Source: Streptococcus sp. HSISM1 (lineage in GTDB: Bacteria > Bacillota > Bacilli > Lactobacillales > Streptococcaceae). From it: DNA of 61,692 nt. Position numbers and translations under genes: made by a program. The notes under the pieces are model-generated. The model was given only the letters and a program-made list of their open reading frames with translations, did not search any database and was not told where the DNA came from. Positions 7,993 to 17,005 of the stretch are shown piece by piece (positions within the stretch are counted from its first letter, which is position 1; each line of letters opens with the position of its first letter). The stretch covers positions 1,934,329-1,996,020 of the forward strand of contig NZ_CM002128.1 in assembly GCF_000448565.1 (NCBI RefSeq), written 5' to 3'.

Positions 7993-9273
7993 ATGACCTA
8001 TTCAAAAGAAATTGTGCGAGAATGGTTGGATCAAGTGGCTGAGCGAGCTAAGGAGTACCCTGAGTGGGTGGATGTCTTTGAACGTTGCTACACAGATACC
8101 TTAGACAATACAGTTGAAATTTTAGAAGACGGTTCAACCTTTGTGCTAACAGGGGATATCCCAGCTATGTGGTTGCGTGACTCTACTGCTCAGCTGAGAC
8201 CGTATCTTCATGTAGCTAAAAGAGATCCTCTCTTGCGCCAGACCATTGCTGGCTTGGTTAAACGTCAGATGACTTTGATTCTCAAGGATCCCTATGCTAA
8301 CTCCTTCAACATTGAAGAGAACTGGAAGGGTCACCACGAGACCGACCATACAGATCTCAATGGCTGGATTTGGGAGCGCAAGTATGAAGTAGATTCGCTG
8401 TGCTACCCCTTGCAGTTGGCTTATCTCCTTTGGAAAGAAACTGGTGAGACTAGCCAGTTTGATGAAACTTTTGTTACGGCGACCAAGGAGATCCTTCATC
8501 TCTGGACGGTGGAACAAGACCACAAGAACTCTCCTTATCGTTTTGTTCGGGATACGGATCGTAAGGAAGACACGTTAGTGAATGACGGCTTTGGTCCTGA
8601 CTTTGCCGTGACAGGAATGACCTGGTCAGCCTTCCGTCCAAGCGATGACTGCTGTCAGTATAGCTACTTGATTCCATCCAATATGTTTGCGGTCGTTGTC
8701 TTAGGTTATGTCCAAGAAATCTTTGCTACATTGAGTCTAGCTGATAGTGAAAACATGATTGCTGATGCTAAACGTCTGCAAGCTGAAATCCAAGAAGGGA
8801 TCGAAAATTACGCCTACACGACTAACAGCAAGGGCGAGAAAATCTATGCCTTTGAGGTGGATGGTCTAGGAAATGCTAGCATCATGGATGACCCTAACGT
8901 ACCAAGTTTGTTAGCTGCTCCCTATCTGGGTTACTGTGCTATTGACGATGAGGTCTACCAAGCTACTCGTCGGACGATTTTGAGCCCTGAAAACCCTTAC
9001 TTCTATGAAGGGAAGTACGCTAGCGGTCTCGGAAGCTCTCATACCTTTTATCGCTATATTTGGCCGATTGCTTTATCCATCCAAGGATTGACAACGACAG
9101 ACAAGGCAGAGAAGAAATTCTTGCTCGATCAGTTGGTTGCTTGCGATGGTGGCACGGGTGTCATGCACGAAAGCTTCCACGTAGATGATCCGACTAAATA
9201 CTCGCGCGAATGGTTCTCTTGGGCCAACATGATGTTCTGCGAATTGGTCTTGGATTACTTGGGTATTCGTTAA
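7993..9273 (+). CDS. GH125 exo-alpha-1,6-mannosidase
   Basis: A 426-residue GH125 enzyme that removes alpha-1,6-linked mannose, late in N-glycan core breakdown. Recognisable blocks are FVLTGDIPAMWLRDSTAQ near residues 50-68, FRPSDDCCQYSYL, and GVMHESFHVDDPTKYSREW near the C-terminus. The acidic residues in the last two blocks are the likely catalytic acid and base. The length matches the characterised pneumococcal protein SP_2144. There is no signal peptide. GAGGAAA precedes ATG 7993. GH38 follows after 76 bases in the same operon. Confidence 0.95.
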   Translation: MTYSKEIVREWLDQVAERAKEYPEWVDVFERCYTDTLDNTVEILEDGSTFVLTGDIPAMWLRDSTAQLRPYLHVAKRDPLLRQTIAGLVKRQMTLILKDPYANSFNIEENWKGHHETDHTDLNGWIWERKYEVDSLCYPLQLAYLLWKETGETSQFDETFVTATKEILHLWTVEQDHKNSPYRFVRDTDRKEDTLVNDGFGPDFAVTGMTWSAFRPSDDCCQYSYLIPSNMFAVVVLGYVQEIFATLSLADSENMIADAKRLQAEIQEGIENYAYTTNSKGEKIYAFEVDGLGNASIMDDPNVPSLLAAPYLGYCAIDDEVYQATRRTILSPENPYFYEGKYASGLGSSHTFYRYIWPIALSIQGLTTTDKAEKKFLLDQLVACDGGTGVMHESFHVDDPTKYSREWFSWANMMFCELVLDYLGIR

Positions 9274-9349
9274 TGAGCTGTCGCTTAACAGATTCTTCTA
9301 AAGAATCACAAATCTATTTTTAAATTTAAGTTAGAATGAGGTTTTACTC

Positions 9350-11995
9350 ATGGAAAATGTTGTTGTACATATCATCTCTCACAGCCACTGGGATCGTGAG
9401 TGGTATCTACCTTTTGAAAGTCACCGGATGCAGTTGGTGGAACTGTTTGACAATCTCTTTGATCTTTTTGAAAATGATCCTGAATTCAAAAGTTTCCACT
9501 TGGATGGCCAAACCATTGTCCTTGACGACTATTTAGAAATTCGCCCTGAAAACCGCGACAAGGTGCAGCGCTATATCGATGAAGGCAAGCTCAAGATTGG
9601 TCCTTTCTATATCTTGCAGGATGATTACTTGATTTCCAGTGAAGCCAATGTTCGCAATACCTTGATTGGACAAGCTGAATGTGCCAAATGGGGCAAATCT
9701 ACTCAGATCGGTTACTTCCCAGATACCTTTGGAAATATGGGGCAGGCTCCTCAAATCCTTCAAAAATCAGGGATTCACGTAGCGGCCTTTGGGCGTGGTG
9801 TCAAGCCAATTGGATTTGACAACCAAGTTCTTGGAGATGAGCAATTTACTTCTCAATTTTCTGAGATGTATTGGCAAGGTGCAGATGGGAGCCGTGTACT
9901 GGGCATTCTCTTTGCCAACTGGTACAGTAATGGGAATGAAATTCCAGTAGATAAAGATGAAGCTTTGGCTTTCTGGAAACAAAAATTGGCAGATGTTCGT
10001 GACTATGCATCTACCAACCAATGGTTGATGATGAATGGTTGTGACCACCAACCGGTTCAACGAAATTTGAGTGAAGCCATTCGTGTGGCCAACGAACTCT
10101 TCCCTGACGTGACCTTTATTCACAGTTCCTTTGATGACTACGTGCAAGCAGTGGAAAGTGCCCTTCCTGAACAATTATCAACCGTCACAGGTGAGTTGAC
10201 CAGTCAGGAAACGGATGGTTGGTATACTCTTGCCAACACCTCTTCTTCACGCGTTTATCTCAAGCAAGCCTTCCAAGAAAACAGCAACTTGCTCGAGCAA
10301 GTGGTGGAACCTTTGACCATCATTACTGGTGGGCACAACCATAAGGATCAATTGACCTATGCTTGGAAGACACTCTTACAAAATGCGCCACACGATAGTA
10401 TTTGTGGATGTAGCGTAGATGATGTTCACCGTGAAATGGAAGTTCGTTTTGCCAAGGTCAACCAAGTCGGAAACTTTGTCAAGACCAACCTTCTGAACGA
10501 ATGGAAGGGTAAACTAGCGACTCAAAAAGCCCAGAGTGAGCACCTCTTTACGGTCATCAACACTGGCTTGCATAATAAGGTGGACACCGTCAGCACGATT
10601 GTCGATGTTGCGGTTTGTCCATTTAAGGAATTGCATCCGACAGAAGGCTTCAAGAAAATGGCTGCTTTGAGCTTGCCAGACTACCATGTAGAGGATTTAG
10701 ATGGACATCTTGTAGAAGCAGAGATTGAGGACTTGGGAGCAAGCTTTGGCTATACCCTGCCTAAGGATAAATTCCGTCAACCTTATATTGCACGTCAAGT
10801 GCGCGTGACAATTCCAATTCACCTTGCACCACTTTCTTGGTCAAGCTTCCAACTAGTCGAAGGGCCAGCAGCACAAAGCGATGGTATCTTCCAAAATGGA
10901 GTTATTGATACTCCATTTGTGACAGTAAGTGTAGATGAAGGTATCACAGTCTACGACAAGACTACAAACGAAGCTTACGAGGACTTTATCCAATTTGAGG
11001 ACCGTGGCGATATCGGGAATGAGTACATTTATTTCCAACCAAAAGGAACAGAGCCAATTTTCGCAAAACTGAAAGGTTATGAAATTCTGGAAAACAATGC
11101 TCGCTATGCTAAGGTTTTGCTCAAACATGACTTGACTATTCCAGTTAGCGCAGATGAAAAATTGGATGCTGAACAAAGAGGTATCATCGAGTTCATGAAA
11201 CGAGATGCAGGTCGTTCAGAAGAGTTGACAACCATTCCTCTTGAAACGGAGATGACCATTTTTGTAGATGATCCACAAATTCGCTTCAAGACTCGCTTTA
11301 CCAATACAGCCAAAGACCACCGCATTCGTCTCTTGGTCAAAACTCATAACACACGCCCAAGTAATGATTCTGAAAGCATCTATGAAGTTGTTACAAGACC
11401 AAATAAACCAGCAGCTTCTTGGGAAAATCCTGAAAATCCACAACACCAACAAGCCTTTGTTAGCTTGTATGACGATGTTAAAGGAGTGACAGTAGCCAAT
11501 AAAGGATTGCACGAATACGAAATCCTTGAGGACGACACCATGGCTGTAACCCTTCTCCGTGCTTCAGGTGAGCTAGGTGACTGGGGCTACTTCCCAACGC
11601 CAGAAGCTCAGTGCTTGTGCGATATCGAAGTTGAGTTTGCAGTAGAATGCCATCAAGCAGGGGAACGCTTCTCGGCCTTCCGTCGTGCTAAAGCCTTCCA
11701 GGTGCCATTTACAGCTCTTCAAGTTGCAAAACAAGAAGGTAGAGTTGCTGCAACAGGTAGTCTCTTCAACCATGCAGCCCTCAACTTGCCACAAGTCTGC
11801 CCAACAGCCTTTAAGGTGGCTGAAAATGAAGAAGGATACGTCCTTCGTTACTACAATATGAGTCAAGAAAATGTTCGCGTGTCAGAAGGACAACAAACGG
11901 TTGTCGATCTTCTGGAACAACCGTATCCGGTCCATACAGGTTTATTGGCACCGCAAGAAATCCGGACAGAATGGATCAAAAAAGAAGAAATCTAA
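9350..11995 (+). CDS. GH38 alpha-mannosidase
   Basis: An 881-residue, zinc-dependent GH38 alpha-mannosidase, the same length as pneumococcal SP_2143. The zinc site HSHWDREWY is at residues 11-19. The nucleophile Asp lies in YFPDTFGNMGQAP, and the APHDSICGCSVDDVH block supplies another metal ligand. A central and C-terminal beta-rich region follows. It is expected to trim alpha-1,3-mannose in the cytoplasm. GAATGAGG lies 8 bases before ATG 9350. Confidence 0.95.
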   Translation: MENVVVHIISHSHWDREWYLPFESHRMQLVELFDNLFDLFENDPEFKSFHLDGQTIVLDDYLEIRPENRDKVQRYIDEGKLKIGPFYILQDDYLISSEANVRNTLIGQAECAKWGKSTQIGYFPDTFGNMGQAPQILQKSGIHVAAFGRGVKPIGFDNQVLGDEQFTSQFSEMYWQGADGSRVLGILFANWYSNGNEIPVDKDEALAFWKQKLADVRDYASTNQWLMMNGCDHQPVQRNLSEAIRVANELFPDVTFIHSSFDDYVQAVESALPEQLSTVTGELTSQETDGWYTLANTSSSRVYLKQAFQENSNLLEQVVEPLTIITGGHNHKDQLTYAWKTLLQNAPHDSICGCSVDDVHREMEVRFAKVNQVGNFVKTNLLNEWKGKLATQKAQSEHLFTVINTGLHNKVDTVSTIVDVAVCPFKELHPTEGFKKMAALSLPDYHVEDLDGHLVEAEIEDLGASFGYTLPKDKFRQPYIARQVRVTIPIHLAPLSWSSFQLVEGPAAQSDGIFQNGVIDTPFVTVSVDEGITVYDKTTNEAYEDFIQFEDRGDIGNEYIYFQPKGTEPIFAKLKGYEILENNARYAKVLLKHDLTIPVSADEKLDAEQRGIIEFMKRDAGRSEELTTIPLETEMTIFVDDPQIRFKTRFTNTAKDHRIRLLVKTHNTRPSNDSESIYEVVTRPNKPAASWENPENPQHQQAFVSLYDDVKGVTVANKGLHEYEILEDDTMAVTLLRASGELGDWGYFPTPEAQCLCDIEVEFAVECHQAGERFSAFRRAKAFQVPFTALQVAKQEGRVAATGSLFNHAALNLPQVCPTAFKVAENEEGYVLRYYNMSQENVRVSEGQQTVVDLLEQPYPVHTGLLAPQEIRTEWIKKEEI

Positions 11996-12024
11996 TTTCA
12001 AAAAGATAACATAAAAAGAAAGGA

Positions 12025-12067
12025 GGAGCGAAAAGAGTAAGAACCGACTGCTGATTCGCTCCTTTTT
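12025..12067 (+). terminator. Partial terminator between GH38 and ROK
   Basis: GGAGCGAA at 12025-12032 pairs with TTCGCTCC at 12055-12062, followed by five Ts. The 22-base loop is long, so this may reduce rather than stop transcription into ROK and GH20. Confidence 0.6.
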
Positions 12068-12080
12068 ACAGGTAAAAGCA

Positions 12081-12950
12081 ATGACCATTGCAACGATTGA
12101 TATCGGAGGGACTGGCATTAAGTTTGCTAGTCTAACTCCTGATGGAAAGATTTTAGATAAGGCCAGCACCGCAACGCCAGAGACTCTGGAAGAGTTGCTA
12201 GCTTGGTTGGATCAGCGATTGTCAGAACGTGACTACCGTGGGATTGCCATGAGTGTGCCAGGAGCCGTTCATCAAGAAACAGGGGTAATTGAAGGGATCA
12301 GTGCCATTCCTTACATCCATGGTTTTTCATGGTATGAGGCGCTTGCTCATCATAAGCTTCCTATCCACCTAGAAAATGATGCCAACTGTGTTGGACTCAG
12401 TGAACTGCTAGCTCATCCTGAGATTGAAAATGCAGCCTGTGTCGTGATTGGTACAGGAATCGGTGGAGCCATGATTATCAATGGGAAGCTACACCGTGGT
12501 CGTCATGGTTTGGGCGGTGAGTTTGGCTACATGACCACAATCGAGCCCGCAGAAAGACTCAATAACTGGTCACAACTCGCTTCTACAGGAAACATGGTTC
12601 GCTATGTGATTGAAAAATCTGGTCAAACCGATTGGGATGGCCGCAAGGTGTACCAAGAGGCGGCAGCAGGTAATGCCCTTTGCCAAGAAGCTATTGAGCG
12701 CATGAATCGTAATCTTGCTCAAGGACTGCTCAATATCCAGTACCTGATTGATCCAGATGTGATTAGTCTAGGCGGCTCTATCAGTCAGAACCTTGATTTT
12801 ATCAAAGGCGTGCAAAAAGCCGTAGATGCCTTTGTGGAAAGATATGAAGAATATACCATCGCTCCAGTCATTCAAGCTTGCACCTATCAGGCAGATGCCA
12901 ATCTCTACGGTGCCCTTGTCAACTGGTTACAGGAGGAAAACCAATGGTAA
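12081..12950 (+). CDS. ROK-family sugar kinase-like protein
   Basis: A 289-residue ROK protein with the N-terminal phosphate-binding DIGGTGIKF (residues 7-15), ENDANCVGLSEL, and VIGTGIGGAMIINGKLHRG. The usual zinc motif CGxxGCxE after GEFGY is absent; GLGGEFGYM is followed by TTIEPAERLNN. It has no DNA-binding helix-turn-helix, so a sugar kinase role (perhaps for a hexose or GlcNAc) is more likely than a repressor, but the substrate is unknown. The homologue SP_2142 sits in the pneumococcal mannosidase cluster. The ribosome site is weak (AGG). The 3' end overlaps GH20 by seven bases. Confidence 0.9.
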   Translation: MTIATIDIGGTGIKFASLTPDGKILDKASTATPETLEELLAWLDQRLSERDYRGIAMSVPGAVHQETGVIEGISAIPYIHGFSWYEALAHHKLPIHLENDANCVGLSELLAHPEIENAACVVIGTGIGGAMIINGKLHRGRHGLGGEFGYMTTIEPAERLNNWSQLASTGNMVRYVIEKSGQTDWDGRKVYQEAAAGNALCQEAIERMNRNLAQGLLNIQYLIDPDVISLGGSISQNLDFIKGVQKAVDAFVERYEEYTIAPVIQACTYQADANLYGALVNWLQEENQW

Positions 12951-14823
12951 GTTTTACCGGAATCAACAGTAAACAAGCGCAAGCTTTAGAGTTGCTCCAA
13001 AATCACATTTCTCTACCAGATGTAGAAGTGGCAGTCGCTCAGTCTGACCATGCTTCCATCTCTATCAAGGGGAGAATGGGCAGTATCAATTGACCTACCG
13101 TAAACCTCATCAACTCTACCGTGCCTTATCTGTGCTCGCAACAGCTTTAGCAGAAGGGGACAAGGTAGAGATTGAAGAGCAGGCGGCCTATGAAGATTTA
13201 GCCTATATGGCGGACTGTTCGCGCAATGCCGTGCTCAATGTCGCATCTGCCAAGCAGATGATTGAAGTCTTGGCTCTGATGGGTTATTCAACCTTTGAGC
13301 TCTACATGGAAGACACTTATCAAATTGAAGGACAACCTTACTTTGGTTATTTCCGTGGAGCATACTCAGCTGAAGAGTTACAGGAAATCGAAAGCTACGC
13401 CCAGCAGTTTGACATGACCTTTGTGCCATGTATCCAAACTTTGGCTCACTTATCAGCCTTTGTCAAATGGGGCGTCAAAGAAGTGCAAGAGCTCCGCGAT
13501 GTAGAAGATATTCTTCTTATCGGTGAAGAAAAAGTTTACGACCTGATTGACGGTATGTTTGCGACGTTGTCTAAACTACAAACTCGCAAGGTCAATATCG
13601 GGATGGACGAAGCCCACCTGGTTGGTTTGGGACGCTACCTTATCCTAAATGGTGTGGTGGATCGTAGCCTCCTCATGTGTCAACACTTGGAGCGCGTGCT
13701 GGATATTGCCGATAAGTATGGTTTCCACTGCCAGATGTGGAGCGATATGTTCTTCAAGCTCATGTCAGCAGATGGCCAGTACGACCGTGAGGTGGAAATT
13801 CCAGAAGAAACGCGTGTTTACCTTGACCGTCTCAAAGACCGTGTGACCTTGGTTTACTGGGATTATTATCAGGATAGCGAAGAAAAATACAATCGTAACT
13901 TCAGTAACCACCACAAGATTAGCCAGGATATTGCCTTTGCAGGTGGAGCTTGGAAGTGGATTGGTTTTACGCCCCACAACCATTTCAGCCGTCTCATTGC
14001 AGTAGAAGCCAATAAAGCTTGCCGTGCCAACCAAATCAAGGAAGTTATCGTGACGGGTTGGGGGGACAATGGTGGGGAAACAGCCCAGTTCTCTATCTTG
14101 CCAAGCTTGCAAATCTGGGCAGAACTTAGCTATCGCAATGATTTAGAGCGTCTATCTGCCCACTTCAAGACTAATACAGGTCTATCTGTTGAGGACTTTA
14201 TGCAGCTGGATCTTGCCAACCTCTTGCCAGACCTACCAGACAATCTTAGTGGTATCAATCCTAACCGCTATGTCTTTTATCAGGATGTTCTTTGCCCAAT
14301 CCTTGACAAGCACATGACTCCTGAACAGGACAAGCCATACTTTGCCAAGGCGGCTGAAATTCTTTCTGACATTAAAGAAAAAGCTGGTGTCTACGCCTAT
14401 CTCTTTGAGACTCAGGCTCAGTTGAATGCCATTTTAAGTAATAAAGTGGATGTGGGCCGACGCATTCGTGAGGCCTATCAAGCAGGTGATAAAGAGAGCT
14501 TGCAACAAATCGCTAGAGGAGAATTGCCAAAACTCAGAAGCCAGATTGAAACCTTCCATGACCTCTTTAGCCACCAATGGTTGAAAGAAAACAAGGTCTT
14601 TGGCTTGGATACCGTAGACATCCGGATGGGTGGACTCTTGCAACGGATCAAGCGAGCTGAAAGTCGGATTGAAAACTACCTAGCAGGCGAAATCTCTCGT
14701 ATCGATGAACTAGAAGTAGAGATCTTGCCATTCAACGATTTCTACGGAGATCAGGACTTCGCAGCCACAACGGCTAATCAGTGGCATACTATTGCGACTG
14801 CCTCAACCATTTATACAACGTAA
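12944..14823 (+). CDS. GH20 beta-N-acetylhexosaminidase (GH20C type), apparent -1 frameshift
   Basis: This cytoplasmic hexosaminidase removes GlcNAc from N-glycan fragments. The frame from ATG 12944 reads [18 protein letters not shown] and stops at TGA 13091. The downstream frame continues with [13 protein letters not shown] and the GH20 barrel, including the acidic pair in [12 protein letters not shown]. Adding one G to the G4 run at 13069-13072 joins them to 626 residues, the length of pneumococcal SP_2141. The broken frame is likely a base undercall. If real, the gene could start only internally, at TTG 13090, which would remove about 49 residues. AGGAGG lies upstream of 12944. Confidence 0.93.
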
Positions 14824-14865
14824 AAAATGCCAAGTCGGATGACAGAAATCTCATCCGCGGTCGAT

Positions 14866-14916
14866 AGGAGTAGAAGAAGAGTTGTCTTTACGATCACCCT
14901 TTTCTACTCCTTTTTT
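14866..14916 (+). terminator. Terminator after GH20
   Basis: AGGAGTAGAA at 14866-14875 and TTCTACTCCT at 14902-14911 form a 10-bp stem followed by six Ts. It ends the mannosidase operon before the transporter promoter. Confidence 0.8.
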
Positions 14917-14961
14917 AAAGCTATGTCATAAATTTGTAGAATTTTTTCTATAATTAGGAGT

Positions 14962-15010
14962 TTGAAAATGTAAATGGGCTATCTTATAATAGGTGATGTA
15001 AACGCTACCA
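14962..15010 (+). promoter_or_regulatory. Promoter and cre site of the N-glycan importer
   Basis: TTGAAA at 14962-14967, 17-bp spacer, TATAAT at 14985-14990. TGTAAACGCTACCA at 14997-15010 matches the cre consensus with one mismatch and overlaps the start point. CcpA would therefore repress the importer when preferred sugar is present. Confidence 0.85.
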
Positions 15011-15050
15011 AAGCAAATAAACACGCTCAAGGCTCAAAGGGGGGAGTTAA

Positions 15051-15980
15051 ATGAAAAAGTTTGTAAGGACTCTGAGAGAAAATTTCATTTTTCTTTTAAT
15101 GGTCTTACCTGGTGCAGCGTGGTTAATCTTATTCTTCTATATTCCGGTTTTTGGGAATATCGTAGCATTTAAGGACTATCATATTACGGGAGAGGGTTTT
15201 ATTGACAGTGTCATGAAGAGTAAGTGGGTTGGCTTTGACAACTTCAAGTTCCTCTTTAGTTCCAAAGATGCCTACATTATTACAAGAAACACGGTATTGT
15301 ACAACTTAGGATTCATCTTCTTAGGATTGATTGTTTCCGTTGGAATCGCCATCATCTTTAGTGAGTTGAGATCAAAAAGAGTGGTCAAGGTGCTTCAAAC
15401 CTCCATGCTCTTCCCATACTTCTTATCATGGGTTATCATCAGCTTCTTCACCGATGCCTTCCTTAACGTGGACAAAGGATTGGTCAACCACATCTTAACT
15501 TCATTTGGCATGAAGGCCATCAATTTCTATTCGGAATTGTGGATCTGGCCAGCGCTTCTCCTCTTCCTAGGGATCTGGAAAGGCTTTGGTTATAGTAGTG
15601 TCATGTACTATGCAACTATCATGGGAATTGACCCAACTTACTATGAAGCAGCGACCGTGGATGGTGCGTCTAAGTGGCAACGCATTCGCAACATCACCAT
15701 TCCTCAGTTGTCTTCCTTGATTACGGTCTTGACCATTCTTGCAGTCGGAAATATCTTCCGCGCAGACTTCGGTCTATTCTACCAAATCCCGCATAATGCT
15801 GGAGCGCTCTATAGTGTGACCAACGTTATTGATGTTTATGTCTACAACGGTTTGACCAAGTCAGGGGATATCGGGATGACAGCAGCAGCCGGTCTTTACC
15901 AATCGGTAGTCGGTTTGGTTCTTGTGTTAATCTCAAATATCATTGCCCGTCGCATTGATAAGAATGCCGCTCTCTTCTAG
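15051..15980 (+). CDS. ngtP1: ABC sugar importer permease 1 (LplB/NgtP1-like)
   Basis: A 309-residue inner-membrane permease of the MalF/LplB group, with six predicted helices. The EAA loop is EAATVDGASKWQRIRNITIPQL (partly, near residues 200-220). Known pneumococcal NgtP1 (SP_0090 region) imports complex N-glycans; the link here rests on gene context with the mannosidases and NgtS. GGGGGGAG precedes ATG 15051. The second permease follows after 13 bases. No ATPase is encoded nearby, so a shared MsmK-type ATPase is inferred. Confidence 0.88.
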   Translation: MKKFVRTLRENFIFLLMVLPGAAWLILFFYIPVFGNIVAFKDYHITGEGFIDSVMKSKWVGFDNFKFLFSSKDAYIITRNTVLYNLGFIFLGLIVSVGIAIIFSELRSKRVVKVLQTSMLFPYFLSWVIISFFTDAFLNVDKGLVNHILTSFGMKAINFYSELWIWPALLLFLGIWKGFGYSSVMYYATIMGIDPTYYEAATVDGASKWQRIRNITIPQLSSLITVLTILAVGNIFRADFGLFYQIPHNAGALYSVTNVIDVYVYNGLTKSGDIGMTAAAGLYQSVVGLVLVLISNIIARRIDKNAALF

Positions 15981-15993
15981 AAAGGAGGATCGT

Positions 15994-16926
15994 ATGAAAA
16001 AATCAACCATTCAAAAAGAAAAAATTGATAATGTCGGGATCCATTCTTTCAGTAAGAAGAGCAACTTCTTCTTTACCTTGTTGTTGACCTTGGTCGGCTT
16101 GACCTGTGTGCTTCCCTTCATCTTCGTTGTCATGATCTCTTTGACAGACGAACAAAGTTTGGCAGTCCATGGCTTCCAATTCTGGCCAGCAAAATTTGGA
16201 TTTGATGGTTACCTCTTCTTGGTACAATTCAAAGACAAAATCTTACAAGCCCTCTTCATTACCTTGTTTGTGACCATTGTGGGAACAGCATGTAATGTCT
16301 TTATCACCACAACTTATGCTTACGCAATCTCACGGAGTACCTTTAAATACCGCAAGTTCTTTACCGTATTTTCACTCCTTAGTATGCTCTTTAGTGCAGG
16401 GTTGGTTCCAAGCTACATTGTGACCACTCAACTCTTGCAGTTAGGTGATACCATCGGGGCTTTGATTATCCCAATGTTGCTCAGTCCATTTAACATCATC
16501 TTGATGCGGACCTTCTTTAAACGGACCATTCCAGAAGCTATCCTTGAATCCGCTCGGATCGATGGGGCAAGTGAAACACGGATCTTCTTCCAAATCTGCT
16601 TGCCATTGTCTCTACCAGGGATTGCGACTATCAGTTTGTTCACTGCTTTAGGATTCTGGAACGACTGGTTCAACGCCCTCCTCTATATTAAGAGTGACAA
16701 CCTTTACCCATTGCAATACCTCTTGATGCAAATCCAAAACAATATGGATTACATCGCTAAAAACGTCGGGGTATCCGGCCAATTGGCAGGAGCTGTACAA
16801 TCCATCCCACGGGAAACAGGACGTATGGCCATGGTGGTTGTGGCAACAGTGCCAATCGCCATTCTCTATCCATTCTTCCAACGCTACTTTGTAAAAGGCT
16901 TGACCATCGGTGGTGTGAAAGAATAA
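15994..16926 (+). CDS. ngtP2: ABC sugar importer permease 2 (YtcP/NgtP2-like)
   Basis: A 310-residue MalG/YtcP-type permease with six predicted helices. The EAA loop is visible as ESARIDGASETRIFFQICLP. Its partner is the permease just upstream. I chose ATG 15994, six bases after AAAGGAGG, rather than an in-frame extension from 15943 that overlaps the first permease. A hairpin and 79 bases separate it from the binding protein. Confidence 0.88.
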   Translation: MKKSTIQKEKIDNVGIHSFSKKSNFFFTLLLTLVGLTCVLPFIFVVMISLTDEQSLAVHGFQFWPAKFGFDGYLFLVQFKDKILQALFITLFVTIVGTACNVFITTTYAYAISRSTFKYRKFFTVFSLLSMLFSAGLVPSYIVTTQLLQLGDTIGALIIPMLLSPFNIILMRTFFKRTIPEAILESARIDGASETRIFFQICLPLSLPGIATISLFTALGFWNDWFNALLYIKSDNLYPLQYLLMQIQNNMDYIAKNVGVSGQLAGAVQSIPRETGRMAMVVVATVPIAILYPFFQRYFVKGLTIGGVKE

Positions 16927-16935
16927 CATCGTTCA

Positions 16936-16958
16936 TTGAAAATCAGTAAGATTTTCAA
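16936..16958 (+). other. Hairpin between permease 2 and the binding protein
   Basis: TTGAAAATC-AGTAA-GATTTTCAA forms a 9-bp perfect stem without a T-run. Such hairpins upstream of binding-protein genes can protect the downstream mRNA or lessen read-through, giving more binding protein than permease. Confidence 0.55.
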
Positions 16959-17005
16959 CTCATAACTTAGTCTAAAAAGAAAATAACATAAAGGAGATTT
17001 TTCTT

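Noticed and set aside
8146-8523. Reverse-strand open frames over GH125, rpoB, rpoC and other long genes
   Set aside because: They are shadows of conserved genes; no ribosome sites or recognisable domains.
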